Positions 34,918 through 42,539 of a stretch of DNA of 64,000 nt are shown here, piece by piece (position 1 is the first letter of the stretch; each line of letters opens with the position of its first letter). A program made the position numbers and the translations under genes. The stretch is from NCBI GenBank assembly GCA_965116245.1, contig OZ220497.1:372001-436000 (forward strand), written 5' to 3'. The DNA comes from Poriferisodalis sp965116245 (lineage in GTDB: Bacteria; Actinomycetota; Acidimicrobiia; Acidimicrobiales; Poriferisodalaceae). Below the pieces are notes generated by a model. It was not told the origin of the DNA, did not search any database, and saw nothing but the letters and a program-made list of their open reading frames with translations.

Positions 34918-36573
34918 TCAGAGGCCGCCAGGATTGAGCATGCTGGGCAGCTCAAGCGCCTCGGCTGAAACTGCCCCTGCCCGCAACACGACCGGTTTGT
35001 CGCCGGTTACATCCAACACGGTGGAGGCAATGCCTCCGCGTGCTCGTCCAGCTATGACACCCGCTGGAGTGGCTGTCTTGCCCGGATGTCGTGACAGCAG
35101 CGATGCCGCCTCGACTGCGCTATCCGGCGTGGGCTGACCATGCCGGTTCGCACTGGTGCCGGTGACCGGTCCGACTTCGTCAATTAGCCAGCGCAACCAC
35201 CCCAGAGCTGGCGCACGGACACCCAGCGTGTCCCGTCCGTGCAGCGGATCGGGGCCACCTCGGCGTCTCGCAACAAGAGTCAGGCCTCCAGGCCAGTGAA
35301 GACCTGTGAGCTTGCGCGCCACCGGGTTTAGCTCCACAAGCTCCTCTGCTTGGGCCAGGCCGGAAACCAGGATCGGTATCGGTTCGCTATAGGGACGCTT
35401 CTTGGCATCACAGACGCGCGCCACGGCATCTACGTCGCCATAGCGGGCCATGATTCCGCACACAGTGTCGGTGGGCGCTACTAGGTAACCGCCATCGGCA
35501 AGACACTCAACGGCCAGGTCCAGCTCACCGTCATCGGGTTCGTCTTGCGGTCGCGACGCAACCAATGCTCGGTCCAAGCCAGCCAAGTCCTGCTCAATAC
35601 GCACATAGTCATAGCCGCGAGCCGTTGCCAATGCAGCGACAGTTGATGACTGTGTAGATGCGAACTCCAGCACCAGCAGACCGCCGGGCGCCAACCACCG
35701 CCGGGCGTCTGTGATGATTCTACGAAGCGCGCTGAGTCCGTCGGATCCGGCGTACAAGGCCACGTGCGGCTCCCAATCGCGAACCTCAGGTGCCAACTGG
35801 TCGTCTTTGGCCACGTAGGGCGGGTTGGACACCACCAGGTCAATGCGTCCTCTTAGCGGCCTCGCAGCGCGACCATGCAAGTGCCGATCCCTCACCCCGG
35901 CAAGCGCTTCGAACCAATCCCCTTGATGCAACGTGACGCGAGTCGCCGCGCTCGGCAGGCCAGCCAAGTTGCATGCTGCCAGTGCCAGCGCATCGGCCGA
36001 GCTATCGGTGGCGAACACTTGAGCACGTGGCACCTCGTGAGCTATCGAGAGTGCTATCGCGCCGCAGCCCACACCTAGATCAACGACGTTCAGTGCCGCA
36101 TCCGGCATCCGTGCAGCAGCCTCTTTAAGCGAGTCGATTGCGATGCCCGCGACCATTTCGGTCTCGGGACGCGGAATAAGCGCCCGCTGATCAATCGCCA
36201 AGTCGAGCTCGCGAAATCCCCAACTCCCGAGCACGTACTGCAGCGGTTCGCCAGCGATTCTGCGCACGGCCATGGCATCGGCATAGGCCACCATGCGGGT
36301 TGTCATCGGTATCTGCGCTGCCAGTGTGATTTCGGCTGTGCTGCAACCGCTGGCCTCGGCCGCGATCCAGCGCGCGCTCACCTCCGGATCATCCACACCC
36401 GCCGTCGCGAACTGCTCGCGCAAACCTCGATAGAGGTCGCCCAACCGCAGCACAGCAGGATCACCTCGGCCCAGATCACCAGAGCCTGGTTCAATCGGGC
36501 CAGGATCAAGCGAGCCAGCATCATCTGAGTTCAAGCCGGTCACCGCATCGGCAACGCCATCAGCTCCCACCAT
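34918..36573 (-). CDS. PrmC (release-factor methyltransferase) fused to TsaC/Sua5-type protein
   Basis: 551 aa. Residues about 45-340 are PrmC/HemK: substrate motif LIPRPETE, SAM loop VDLGVGCGAIALS and catalytic NPPY at 250-253, methylating the Gln of the GGQ motif in release factors. Residues about 350-551 are a YrdC/Sua5 domain (VAPTDTVCGIMARY, KKRPYSEPIPILV, VTGTSANRHGQP) making the threonylcarbamoyl-AMP intermediate of tRNA t6A. In many actinobacteria these are adjacent genes in this order. ATG 36573 overlaps the end of prfA, its substrate gene, by 14 bp. Confidence 0.93.
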   Translation of the reverse strand: MVGADGVADAVTGLNSDDAGSLDPGPIEPGSGDLGRGDPAVLRLGDLYRGLREQFATAGVDDPEVSARWIAAEASGCSTAEITLAAQIPMTTRMVAYADAMAVRRIAGEPLQYVLGSWGFRELDLAIDQRALIPRPETEMVAGIAIDSLKEAAARMPDAALNVVDLGVGCGAIALSIAHEVPRAQVFATDSSADALALAACNLAGLPSAATRVTLHQGDWFEALAGVRDRHLHGRAARPLRGRIDLVVSNPPYVAKDDQLAPEVRDWEPHVALYAGSDGLSALRRIITDARRWLAPGGLLVLEFASTQSSTVAALATARGYDYVRIEQDLAGLDRALVASRPQDEPDDGELDLAVECLADGGYLVAPTDTVCGIMARYGDVDAVARVCDAKKRPYSEPIPILVSGLAQAEELVELNPVARKLTGLHWPGGLTLVARRRGGPDPLHGRDTLGVRAPALGWLRWLIDEVGPVTGTSANRHGQPTPDSAVEAASLLSRHPGKTATPAGVIAGRARGGIASTVLDVTGDKPVVLRAGAVSAEALELPSMLNPGGL

Positions 36574-37657
36574 CGGCTACTGCAGCAGCTAGCTGCTGGT
36601 GGCGCTCGGCATTTGCGAGGGCGTCGATGATCTCGTCCAGCTCACCCGCGAGCACTCGATCCAACTTGTAAATCGTGAGTCCGACACGATGATCAGTGAC
36701 CCTGTTCTCCTTGAAGTTGTAAGTACGAATCTTCTCCGACCTACCGCCGCCGCGAACCTGGTCCCGCTTGTGTGCTGCGATTTCGGCGGCGTGAGCCTCT
36801 TGTTGCAGTTGCAGCAGCCGCGAACGCAAGACCCGCATGGCCTTGGCCCGGTTTTGCAATTGGCTCTTCTCGTCCTGCATCGACACCACGACCCCACTGG
36901 GCTTGTGTGTGACTCGCACAGCCGAGTCCGTGGTGTTCACCGATTGTCCGCCGGGTCCCGATGAACGAAACGTGTCAACGACGAGATCGTTAGGGTCGAT
37001 CTGGACGTCCACCTCTTCGGCTTCGGGCAGCGTGCTCACAGTCGCTGACGAGGTATGCACACGACCCGCAGATTCAGTAACCGGCACACGCTGCACCCGG
37101 TGCGGCCCGCCTTCGTGCTTGAGCCGCCGCCACACATTAGGGCCGCGCACAGCGAACGTTACATTCGTAAAGCCACCCATATCGCTGTGTTGACTGCCCA
37201 GCAACTCCATAGACCAGCCAGCTTGCGCTGAGATGTATGCCCTATACATTTCGAACAGGTCGCGAGCCCAGATATTGGCTTCTTCGCCGCCCTCAGCTCC
37301 TTGGATCTCCACAATGACATCTCGCTCGTCATTTGGATCCTGAGGCAGCAGCAAGACATTCAACCGCTCTGCGTAGTTCGCTAACTGATGAGTTGCCGTC
37401 TCCAACAACTGAGCGGCCTCCACAGCGTCATCGCCTTCGCTGGCATCGAGAAGATCCTTGGCAGCTTGCGCATCATCTTGAGCTTGACGCGCTTCGCTAG
37501 CCACGTGGATGATCTCGCCTATGCGCGCCAAGCGTCGACCTAGTTCGGCGAAACGTGAGGGATCTGCTGTAGCAGCGTCCTCTCCTAGCTTCTGCTCCAG
37601 ATCCGCCCGTTCTGCTTTGAGGGCATCAAGTCGCAATGATTCCAAGGCGCCCGGCAC
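36560..37657 (-). CDS. prfA: Peptide chain release factor 1
   Basis: RF1 terminates at UAA and UAG. The stop-reading tripeptide PVT lies in RVPVTESAGRVHTS and the catalytic GGQ in SGPGGQSVNTTDSAVRVTH. 365 aa, normal length. GTG start at 37657, 9 bp after the unknown gene upstream; overlaps prmC-tsaC. Confidence 0.97.
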   Translation of the reverse strand: MPGALESLRLDALKAERADLEQKLGEDAATADPSRFAELGRRLARIGEIIHVASEARQAQDDAQAAKDLLDASEGDDAVEAAQLLETATHQLANYAERLNVLLLPQDPNDERDVIVEIQGAEGGEEANIWARDLFEMYRAYISAQAGWSMELLGSQHSDMGGFTNVTFAVRGPNVWRRLKHEGGPHRVQRVPVTESAGRVHTSSATVSTLPEAEEVDVQIDPNDLVVDTFRSSGPGGQSVNTTDSAVRVTHKPSGVVVSMQDEKSQLQNRAKAMRVLRSRLLQLQQEAHAAEIAAHKRDQVRGGGRSEKIRTYNFKENRVTDHRVGLTIYKLDRVLAGELDEIIDALANAERHQQLAAAVADGGS

Positions 37658-37666
37658 CTGCTCAGA

Positions 37667-38737
37667 CTAGGCGGGCGCTCTCCAGTCATCATCGATCTCA
37701 GCGATCTGCGCAGGGTCACGAAGCCGCGCCGCCATGGATCTGATGACTTCATGAGCATCGCGTCGCGGTAGAGCAATCGTTAGCTCGGCATCTGGATCCA
37801 GGAACAGCCGGGCATCAGCGGCGAACGGCACAGCATCCAGATCTACCCCGACGCACACCACCACAACTAAGCGGCGACCCTCTGGGGTCAGACCGTAAGC
37901 CACCGCCGGGGCCGGGTCCTTTGGTCCGCCGCGCGCGCTCGGCGGAGACGCGGTCCGCAGGCGGCCAGCGCCTACTAGAGCCGGTTGAGCAATGAGCCGC
38001 GACCGCAGCCATCGCGCTGCCGCCAGGCGATTGAGCGGATGCGGTGACGCTCCCGGCGACCGATGCCTGCGCACGGTCTCAGCGACACGTCGGATCGAGT
38101 CGATTGTCGGCTCATCTGCATGCAACACCGAGAACGCCTGGCGATCGTGGACACCCACGCCCACCTCGATCCGCCAGTCGCTGACCGATTCGCTGCCAGC
38201 AGCTCCGTCTGTGCGCTGCACATCGTTGCCTATGGGTACTGCGGAGACGATGCGAGCGATTTCTAGGCCCTCTATCTCGCCAGTGATGACACCGTGCTCA
38301 GCGACAACATCAACCCCAGCATCGGCCAGCAGTGCAACCAGCTCGGGCACTCGAGCTGGCGTGGACTCAACCGGCCGCGGTGCTGGTTTTGCAACAGCAG
38401 CGTCAGCACCCACCACTCTCCACACCACCGGCTTCGGCGCAAAACAACCTGCCCTTCTAGCTAACACTCCGCTGCGATGCTCAGCAAAGACATGGACCTG
38501 TTCACAACCGTTGCGATCTGCCAGCGCCAATGCGCCGCCAAGCGCCCTTTCGGCACGTTCTTGTGCCAAACACACCACCGCGCGGGAAGGCTCAGCATGT
38601 GAAGACCCACCGATGATGGCTAGCGCGCCGTCATCAGTGGCCGAGAGGTCGGCCAACTCAGTGCCGAGCACACTTCGCGTTAGGGCTCGCAGCTTTGCTG
38701 CATGGAGTGCCCGTATGCGGTCCGAGTCAAGCGGCAC
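37667..38737 (-). CDS. Protein of unknown function between rpmE and prfA
   Basis: 356 aa, no family recognised. It has no signal peptide or membrane helix. The N-terminal half contains HVFAEHRSGVLARRAG and a Rossmann-like alternation of strands; the C-terminal half has a strong hydrophobic strand (RRLVVVVCVGVDLDAVPF). Position is fixed by neighbours: rpmE 58 bp upstream and prfA 9 bp downstream on the same strand. The Mycobacterium locus I recall has no gene here. GTG start at 38737. Codon choice resembles its neighbours. Confidence 0.65.
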   Translation of the reverse strand: MPLDSDRIRALHAAKLRALTRSVLGTELADLSATDDGALAIIGGSSHAEPSRAVVCLAQERAERALGGALALADRNGCEQVHVFAEHRSGVLARRAGCFAPKPVVWRVVGADAAVAKPAPRPVESTPARVPELVALLADAGVDVVAEHGVITGEIEGLEIARIVSAVPIGNDVQRTDGAAGSESVSDWRIEVGVGVHDRQAFSVLHADEPTIDSIRRVAETVRRHRSPGASPHPLNRLAAARWLRSRLIAQPALVGAGRLRTASPPSARGGPKDPAPAVAYGLTPEGRRLVVVVCVGVDLDAVPFAADARLFLDPDAELTIALPRRDAHEVIRSMAARLRDPAQIAEIDDDWRAPA

Positions 38738-38795
38738 GCGGCCAAACCTCAGCCGAGAGTCTCAGCCGCCCAATGTGGCATATCAGGGCGGTAAG

Positions 38796-39053
38796 TCAGC
38801 GGCGGCGCTTCCGCTGGCCGTAGCGGCGCTCGAACCGCTCCACGCGACCAGCGGTGTCAACAATCTTCATCTGGCCAGTGAAGAACGGGTGGCTAGCGCT
38901 GGACAGCTCCACGTTGGCTAGCGGATATGTGTTGCCGTCTGTCCATTCGATCGTGTCATTGGTTTCAATGGTGGACTGCGTCAGGAAGGAAAAATCGGCA
39001 CCAGCGTCTCGGAACACTACGGGCCGGTAGTTCGGATGGATGTCGCTCTTCAT
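38796..39053 (-). CDS. rpmE2: Ribosomal protein L31, type B (no zinc cysteines)
   Basis: 85 aa. The start MKSDIHPNYRPVVFRDAG and the HPFFTG..KIVDTAGRVERF block identify bacterial L31. The CxxC pairs of the zinc-binding type are absent, so it is the zinc-independent type B form. In several actinobacteria and Bacillus this paralogue is induced on zinc starvation; here it occupies the main rpmE locus next to rho and prfA. ATG start at 39053. Confidence 0.93.
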   Translation of the reverse strand: MKSDIHPNYRPVVFRDAGADFSFLTQSTIETNDTIEWTDGNTYPLANVELSSASHPFFTGQMKIVDTAGRVERFERRYGQRKRRR

Positions 39054-39064
39054 CTTGAATCCTG

Positions 39065-39095
39065 ATTCACTGGTAATGATTGTGACGCGTCAAGG
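39065..39095 (-). promoter_or_regulatory. Candidate rpmE promoter
   Basis: On the minus strand TTGACG (bases 39093-39088) is followed after 17 bases by GTGAAT (39070-39065). The start codon lies 12 bases further, so a transcript would be nearly leaderless. A 13-base string containing the -35 part recurs before rho (41008-41020). Weak -10; inference only. Confidence 0.3.
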
Positions 39096-39133
39096 CTAGG
39101 AGCGATTGCTGGAAATCGCGCTCCTGCGCCCGT

Positions 39134-39212
39134 TGTTGGAGCGCAGCCCTCCTGCCCGCTCCAGGAATCCAGTAGGTTCCAATCTCGCGGACAAGAGGGC
39201 TGCGCTCCAACA
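39134..39212. repeat. Perfect 18-bp inverted repeat around a dispersed element
   Basis: TGTTGGAGCGCAGCCCTC at 39134-39151 and its exact complement at 39195-39212 enclose a 43-base loop. The loop contains one copy of a 35-base sequence found again at 39276-39310 and, diverged, at 47982-48015. The 338-base gap between rho and rpmE otherwise holds no gene that I can support. Confidence 0.85.
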
Positions 39213-39275
39213 GCTATCGCTAGCGCGTTTACACGCCGTTCTCGCGCCATTCGTGCGGTCAACCACTGCTCGCTT

Positions 39276-39310
39276 CGCTCCAGGAATCCAGTTGGTTCCA
39301 ATCTCGCGGA
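39276..39310. repeat. Second copy of the 35-bp dispersed element
   Basis: Identical to 39157-39191 at 34 of 35 bases (core GGAATCCAGTNGGTTCCAA). It is followed by a small hairpin CTTGGC-TTT-GCCAAG near 39319-39333. Confidence 0.85.
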
Positions 39311-39391
39311 TTGGGGGCTTGGCTTTGCCAAGGGTTTAGGGCGCGCCTAACTGCGTCTACTTCAATGCGGCTCTCGTGTCATCGGTGCGGT

Positions 39392-40807
39392 CTACGGGTG
39401 GTGGTTTCCTTGGCTGTAGCTGCTGGCTGTTTCGAATCTGAACTCGCCGGACTTGGGTTCTAGCTGGCCTAGGGCTGGCGTGTTTTCGTCTAGCGCTAGT
39501 TCTAGGTTGGCGGCTTCGCGCAGTCTGGCTGTTACTTGGTCGTCTGCTGGGCTTCCTGTTGCGGTGCGCGCTGTTGCCAACATGGTGATTGATCCTGCTT
39601 CCTCAAGGTTGCAGCCGCCACCGAAGAAACGCAGCGTTGAAGAAATTGCTGCGGCCGCTGCGTCGGCGGGCTGGTGTCGTCCACTGCCGCTAGCTGCGTA
39701 TGCACGTGCTAGTTGGGTCAGGCCGTTGAATAGAACAATCACATCTCCCCCTGCTTCGGCCATGCGCTTCGTGCGCTCCAGCGTTAGCTCGGCCACAGCA
39801 AGGTGCTCTTCGGGAGGTCGGTTGAATGTTGATGCGACGACCTCACCGGACGTCTCGAGCCGACGAGTCAACTCAGTGACATCCTCTGGCCGCTCCGAGA
39901 CCAACAGAACCATCAGGTGAGCATCTGGATGTAGATCACCAATTGCGGTAGCCAGTGCCACCATTAGCGGCGACAGCGAGCGTGTGCCTCTTGCAGTCAA
40001 CAAACCGCGCGAACCCAGCCCAATCAGCGCAGCAGCGTCAATCCCCGACAACGCGGGACCCGAACTCAACCGCAGTGCATCAGTGGGCAGCACTGGTGTG
40101 AGACGGTCGAAATGCGAACGGTTCGGTTCCTCCGGTGGCGGCTCGCCGTTGAGCGTGTCGAGGCGCAGCAACGCGGGGTTCCGCTCGCTGCGCGCAGCCG
40201 GACGGCTCACGCCAGTAATCCGGTCGCCGCGTCGCAGGTCGTACTGACGCACCTGCCGGGCAGCTACATAAACATCGTCGGCCGATGGCAAAGGTCCGGC
40301 GGTACGCAGGAAGCCGTAGCCCTCGTCGCGCAAGTCCAACAGACCATCGCAATGCACCGTCTCACCCACAATAGGCGTGTCATCTCGCCCTCGACCCCGT
40401 CTTCGATTGCGACGGTTGCCCTCCTCGGCCACCTGCGCGTCGTCGGTGTCTTGCTCACGCTGGTTCGACTCCTGCTGGCTCAACTCCGGGTCGTCGGTGT
40501 CTGAGACGTCAACGCCGTTCGCGGTAGGTGGCTGACGAGCTTTGTCGTTGGCAACCTCGTCTGCGTCTCGCTCCGCTGTGCGAGTGCGCCTCGTAGTCGT
40601 CGCCCTCTGAGGCGAAGACGCTGACTCACCGGCGGCTTCGTTTCTATCCCCAGCGGCACTGTCGGTGCCATCGGGCGCGAGGATCGCGCTGATGATGGTG
40701 TCCTTGCGTGCTCGCGCAGGCACCTCCACGCCGAGAGCAGCGGCGATTTGCATTAACTCGTCCCGCGCCTTGGACTCCAACAAAGCACGATCTGGCATGT
40801 TTGACAT
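39392..40807 (-). CDS. rho: Rho-like protein with inactivated ATPase motifs
   Basis: 471 aa. N-terminal Rho_N helix region (1-45), a charged linker (46-140) and a well-conserved cold-shock RNA-binding domain (about 150-225, DEGYGFLRT, DDVYVAARQVRQYDLRRGD). The RecA-like domain is recognisable (LLVSERPEDVTEL, VASTFNRPPEEHLAVAELTL) but the Walker A segment, where PPKAGKT is expected, reads RGTRSLS (273-279), with Leu for the lysine. Walker B ends VLFN instead of VLLD. Q-loop and R-loop sequences are gone, and the C-terminal ~60 residues are missing. Syntenic with actinobacterial rho. RNA binding is plausible; ATP-driven termination is not. Confidence 0.88.
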   Translation of the reverse strand: MSNMPDRALLESKARDELMQIAAALGVEVPARARKDTIISAILAPDGTDSAAGDRNEAAGESASSPQRATTTRRTRTAERDADEVANDKARQPPTANGVDVSDTDDPELSQQESNQREQDTDDAQVAEEGNRRNRRRGRGRDDTPIVGETVHCDGLLDLRDEGYGFLRTAGPLPSADDVYVAARQVRQYDLRRGDRITGVSRPAARSERNPALLRLDTLNGEPPPEEPNRSHFDRLTPVLPTDALRLSSGPALSGIDAAALIGLGSRGLLTARGTRSLSPLMVALATAIGDLHPDAHLMVLLVSERPEDVTELTRRLETSGEVVASTFNRPPEEHLAVAELTLERTKRMAEAGGDVIVLFNGLTQLARAYAASGSGRHQPADAAAAAISSTLRFFGGGCNLEEAGSITMLATARTATGSPADDQVTARLREAANLELALDENTPALGQLEPKSGEFRFETASSYSQGNHHP

Positions 40808-40988
40808 TGCTCCCTCTAAGAACTCGGGCTACCTCTGAGAATTCGGCCTGTTGTGGCGGCATCACCCACGACGCGCAGAGGATCTGCATGGGTCGGCGTC
40901 GTGTGCGGTTACGTCCCTGCGATGGGTCCGCTGTTGTGGATGTGTCCCATCTTGACGCGGCCCGCATCGACGTGTCTCGACGTGTCTC

Positions 40989-41020
40989 ATAGTGACTTGT
41001 CACAGTTTGACGCGTCAAGG
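40989..41020 (-). promoter_or_regulatory. Candidate rho promoter in the 312-bp thrC-rho gap
   Basis: Minus strand: TTGACG (41018-41013), 18-base spacer, CACTAT (40994-40989). TTGACGCGTCAA is itself a 12-bp palindrome. The leader to the rho start would be about 175 bases. The rest of the gap (40808-41119) shows only a doubled CGACGTGTCTC at about 40969-40990 and a GTGAC-TT-GTCAC palindrome at 40992-41003; no gene seen. Confidence 0.3.
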
Positions 41021-41119
41021 TGCCCAACTCGGCGATCCGGTCCTCTACCGACCCGAACGGGCCTTTCACGGGTGAGCCCTCAATCACCGCTGGACGCTAG
41101 CGCCGCCCGCCGACTGCCA

Positions 41120-42523
41120 CTACCGCACAGCGGCCGCTGCGGACACTAGCTCGCGCAACGCACCGAGGTCATTCGGTAGCGCAGCGAAACGCTCATCGCG
41201 ATCGACCAGCACAGCCAGAGCATCCGGCAATTCAGCTTGTCGGCCGGTAGCGGCGGTCACCGCTTGGCCAAACTTGGCGGGATGCGCAGTGGACATGACA
41301 ACCATGGGTGACGTGCCGTGGCCCATGCTCGCGCTCTGACGCGCAACGCTCAGAGCAACCGCTGTGTGAGGGTCAATGAGTCGGCCGTCGGTCTCGCTGA
41401 CTGTCGCGATAGTCGCAGCCACTTGCGCCTCGCTCGCAGAGCCAGCTTCGAAGCCAGCCTGGAGACCAGCCAGGACCGCAGGAGCCAGAGTCAGCGAATT
41501 CTCACTGCGAAACCGAGACATGTCGGCGGCCAAGACGTGACCGCGATGTCCTCCCAACTCAAACAGCAAGCGCTCAAAATTGCTGGACACACCAATGTCC
41601 ATAGCGGGACTGATGGAGGGCCGTACTTCTCGCAACGACATCTCCCCGGTACGGCAAGTGCGCGTCACGATGTCGTTGTGGTTCGTGGCTATGACCAGCC
41701 GGTCAATGGGCACACCCATACGACGCGCTACATGGCCCGCGAGGATGTTGCCGAAATTGCCGGTCGGCACACAAAACGAGACAGCCCGCTCCGGGGCGCC
41801 GAGTCTGACTGCGGTCGTCACGTAGTACACGGTCTGTGCGGCGACGCGCGCCCAGTTGATGCTGTTCACGGCACCCAGCCGCAGTCGCTGTCGGTACGGT
41901 CGATCGGCGAACAGTGCCTTCACGAGATCCTGGCAGTCGTCGAACGTGCCTTCCACGGCCACGTTATGGATGTTGGAACTGGCCACCGTCGTCATTTGGC
42001 GTCGCTGAATTTCGGTAATCCGGCCAGCGGGGTGCAGCATCACCACTGCGATCGGGGCCCGGTCTCGACAGGCTTCAATAGCCGCCGATCCGGTGTCTCC
42101 CGACGTGGCCCCGACTACCGTCATGTAGCTGCCGCGCCGAGTGAGCTCGTGTTCAAACAGCCTTCCCAGGAGCTGCAGGGCGACGTCCTTGAACGACAAC
42201 GTTGGACCCCAAAACAGCTCCGCTAGGTGCTCACCGGTGGCCAGAGTGCTGAGCGGAACAACGTCTCTATGGGTGAACGTGGAGTAAGCGTCGCGCACCA
42301 GCGGCGCCAGCTCATCAGCATCTATCGACGGAGCCACAAAGGGAGCCAGCACCCGAGTCGCCACCTCGTGATATTCGAGTCGGGCGAAATCCCGCATATC
42401 ACTAGCACTGAGTTCAGGCAGCTCTTTGGGAACGTACAGCCCTCCATCAGCCGCCAAGCCCTCAAGGAGCACATCGCTGAACTGCAATATCGGGGCATCG
42501 CCGCGGGTGCTGATGTAGAGCAT
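41120..42523 (-). CDS. thrC: Threonine synthase
   Basis: Last step of threonine synthesis, from O-phosphohomoserine. It belongs to the longer E. coli-like class (about 467 aa) with N-terminal MLYISTRG, PLP lysine in GPTLSFKDVALQLLG, VGATSGDTGSAA and PTGNFGNILAG. Start ATG 42523, 16 bp after hom. The shorter fold class is the one adjacent to thrB in mycobacteria; no thrB follows here. Confidence 0.95.
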   Translation of the reverse strand: MLYISTRGDAPILQFSDVLLEGLAADGGLYVPKELPELSASDMRDFARLEYHEVATRVLAPFVAPSIDADELAPLVRDAYSTFTHRDVVPLSTLATGEHLAELFWGPTLSFKDVALQLLGRLFEHELTRRGSYMTVVGATSGDTGSAAIEACRDRAPIAVVMLHPAGRITEIQRRQMTTVASSNIHNVAVEGTFDDCQDLVKALFADRPYRQRLRLGAVNSINWARVAAQTVYYVTTAVRLGAPERAVSFCVPTGNFGNILAGHVARRMGVPIDRLVIATNHNDIVTRTCRTGEMSLREVRPSISPAMDIGVSSNFERLLFELGGHRGHVLAADMSRFRSENSLTLAPAVLAGLQAGFEAGSASEAQVAATIATVSETDGRLIDPHTAVALSVARQSASMGHGTSPMVVMSTAHPAKFGQAVTAATGRQAELPDALAVLVDRDERFAALPNDLGALRELVSAAAAVR

Positions 42524-42539
42524 CGTCTGATCCTGGCGG

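Noticed and set aside
39054..39100. Zur box before the zinc-independent L31 gene
   Set aside because: An AATCATTA-like stretch is present but there is no convincing inverted symmetry, so I did not annotate it.
39392..40807. Rho degeneration explained by a frameshift or sequencing error
   Set aside because: The altered Walker A region aligns without gaps to normal Rho, with good matches on both sides in the same frame. Changes at several separate motifs cannot come from one indel.
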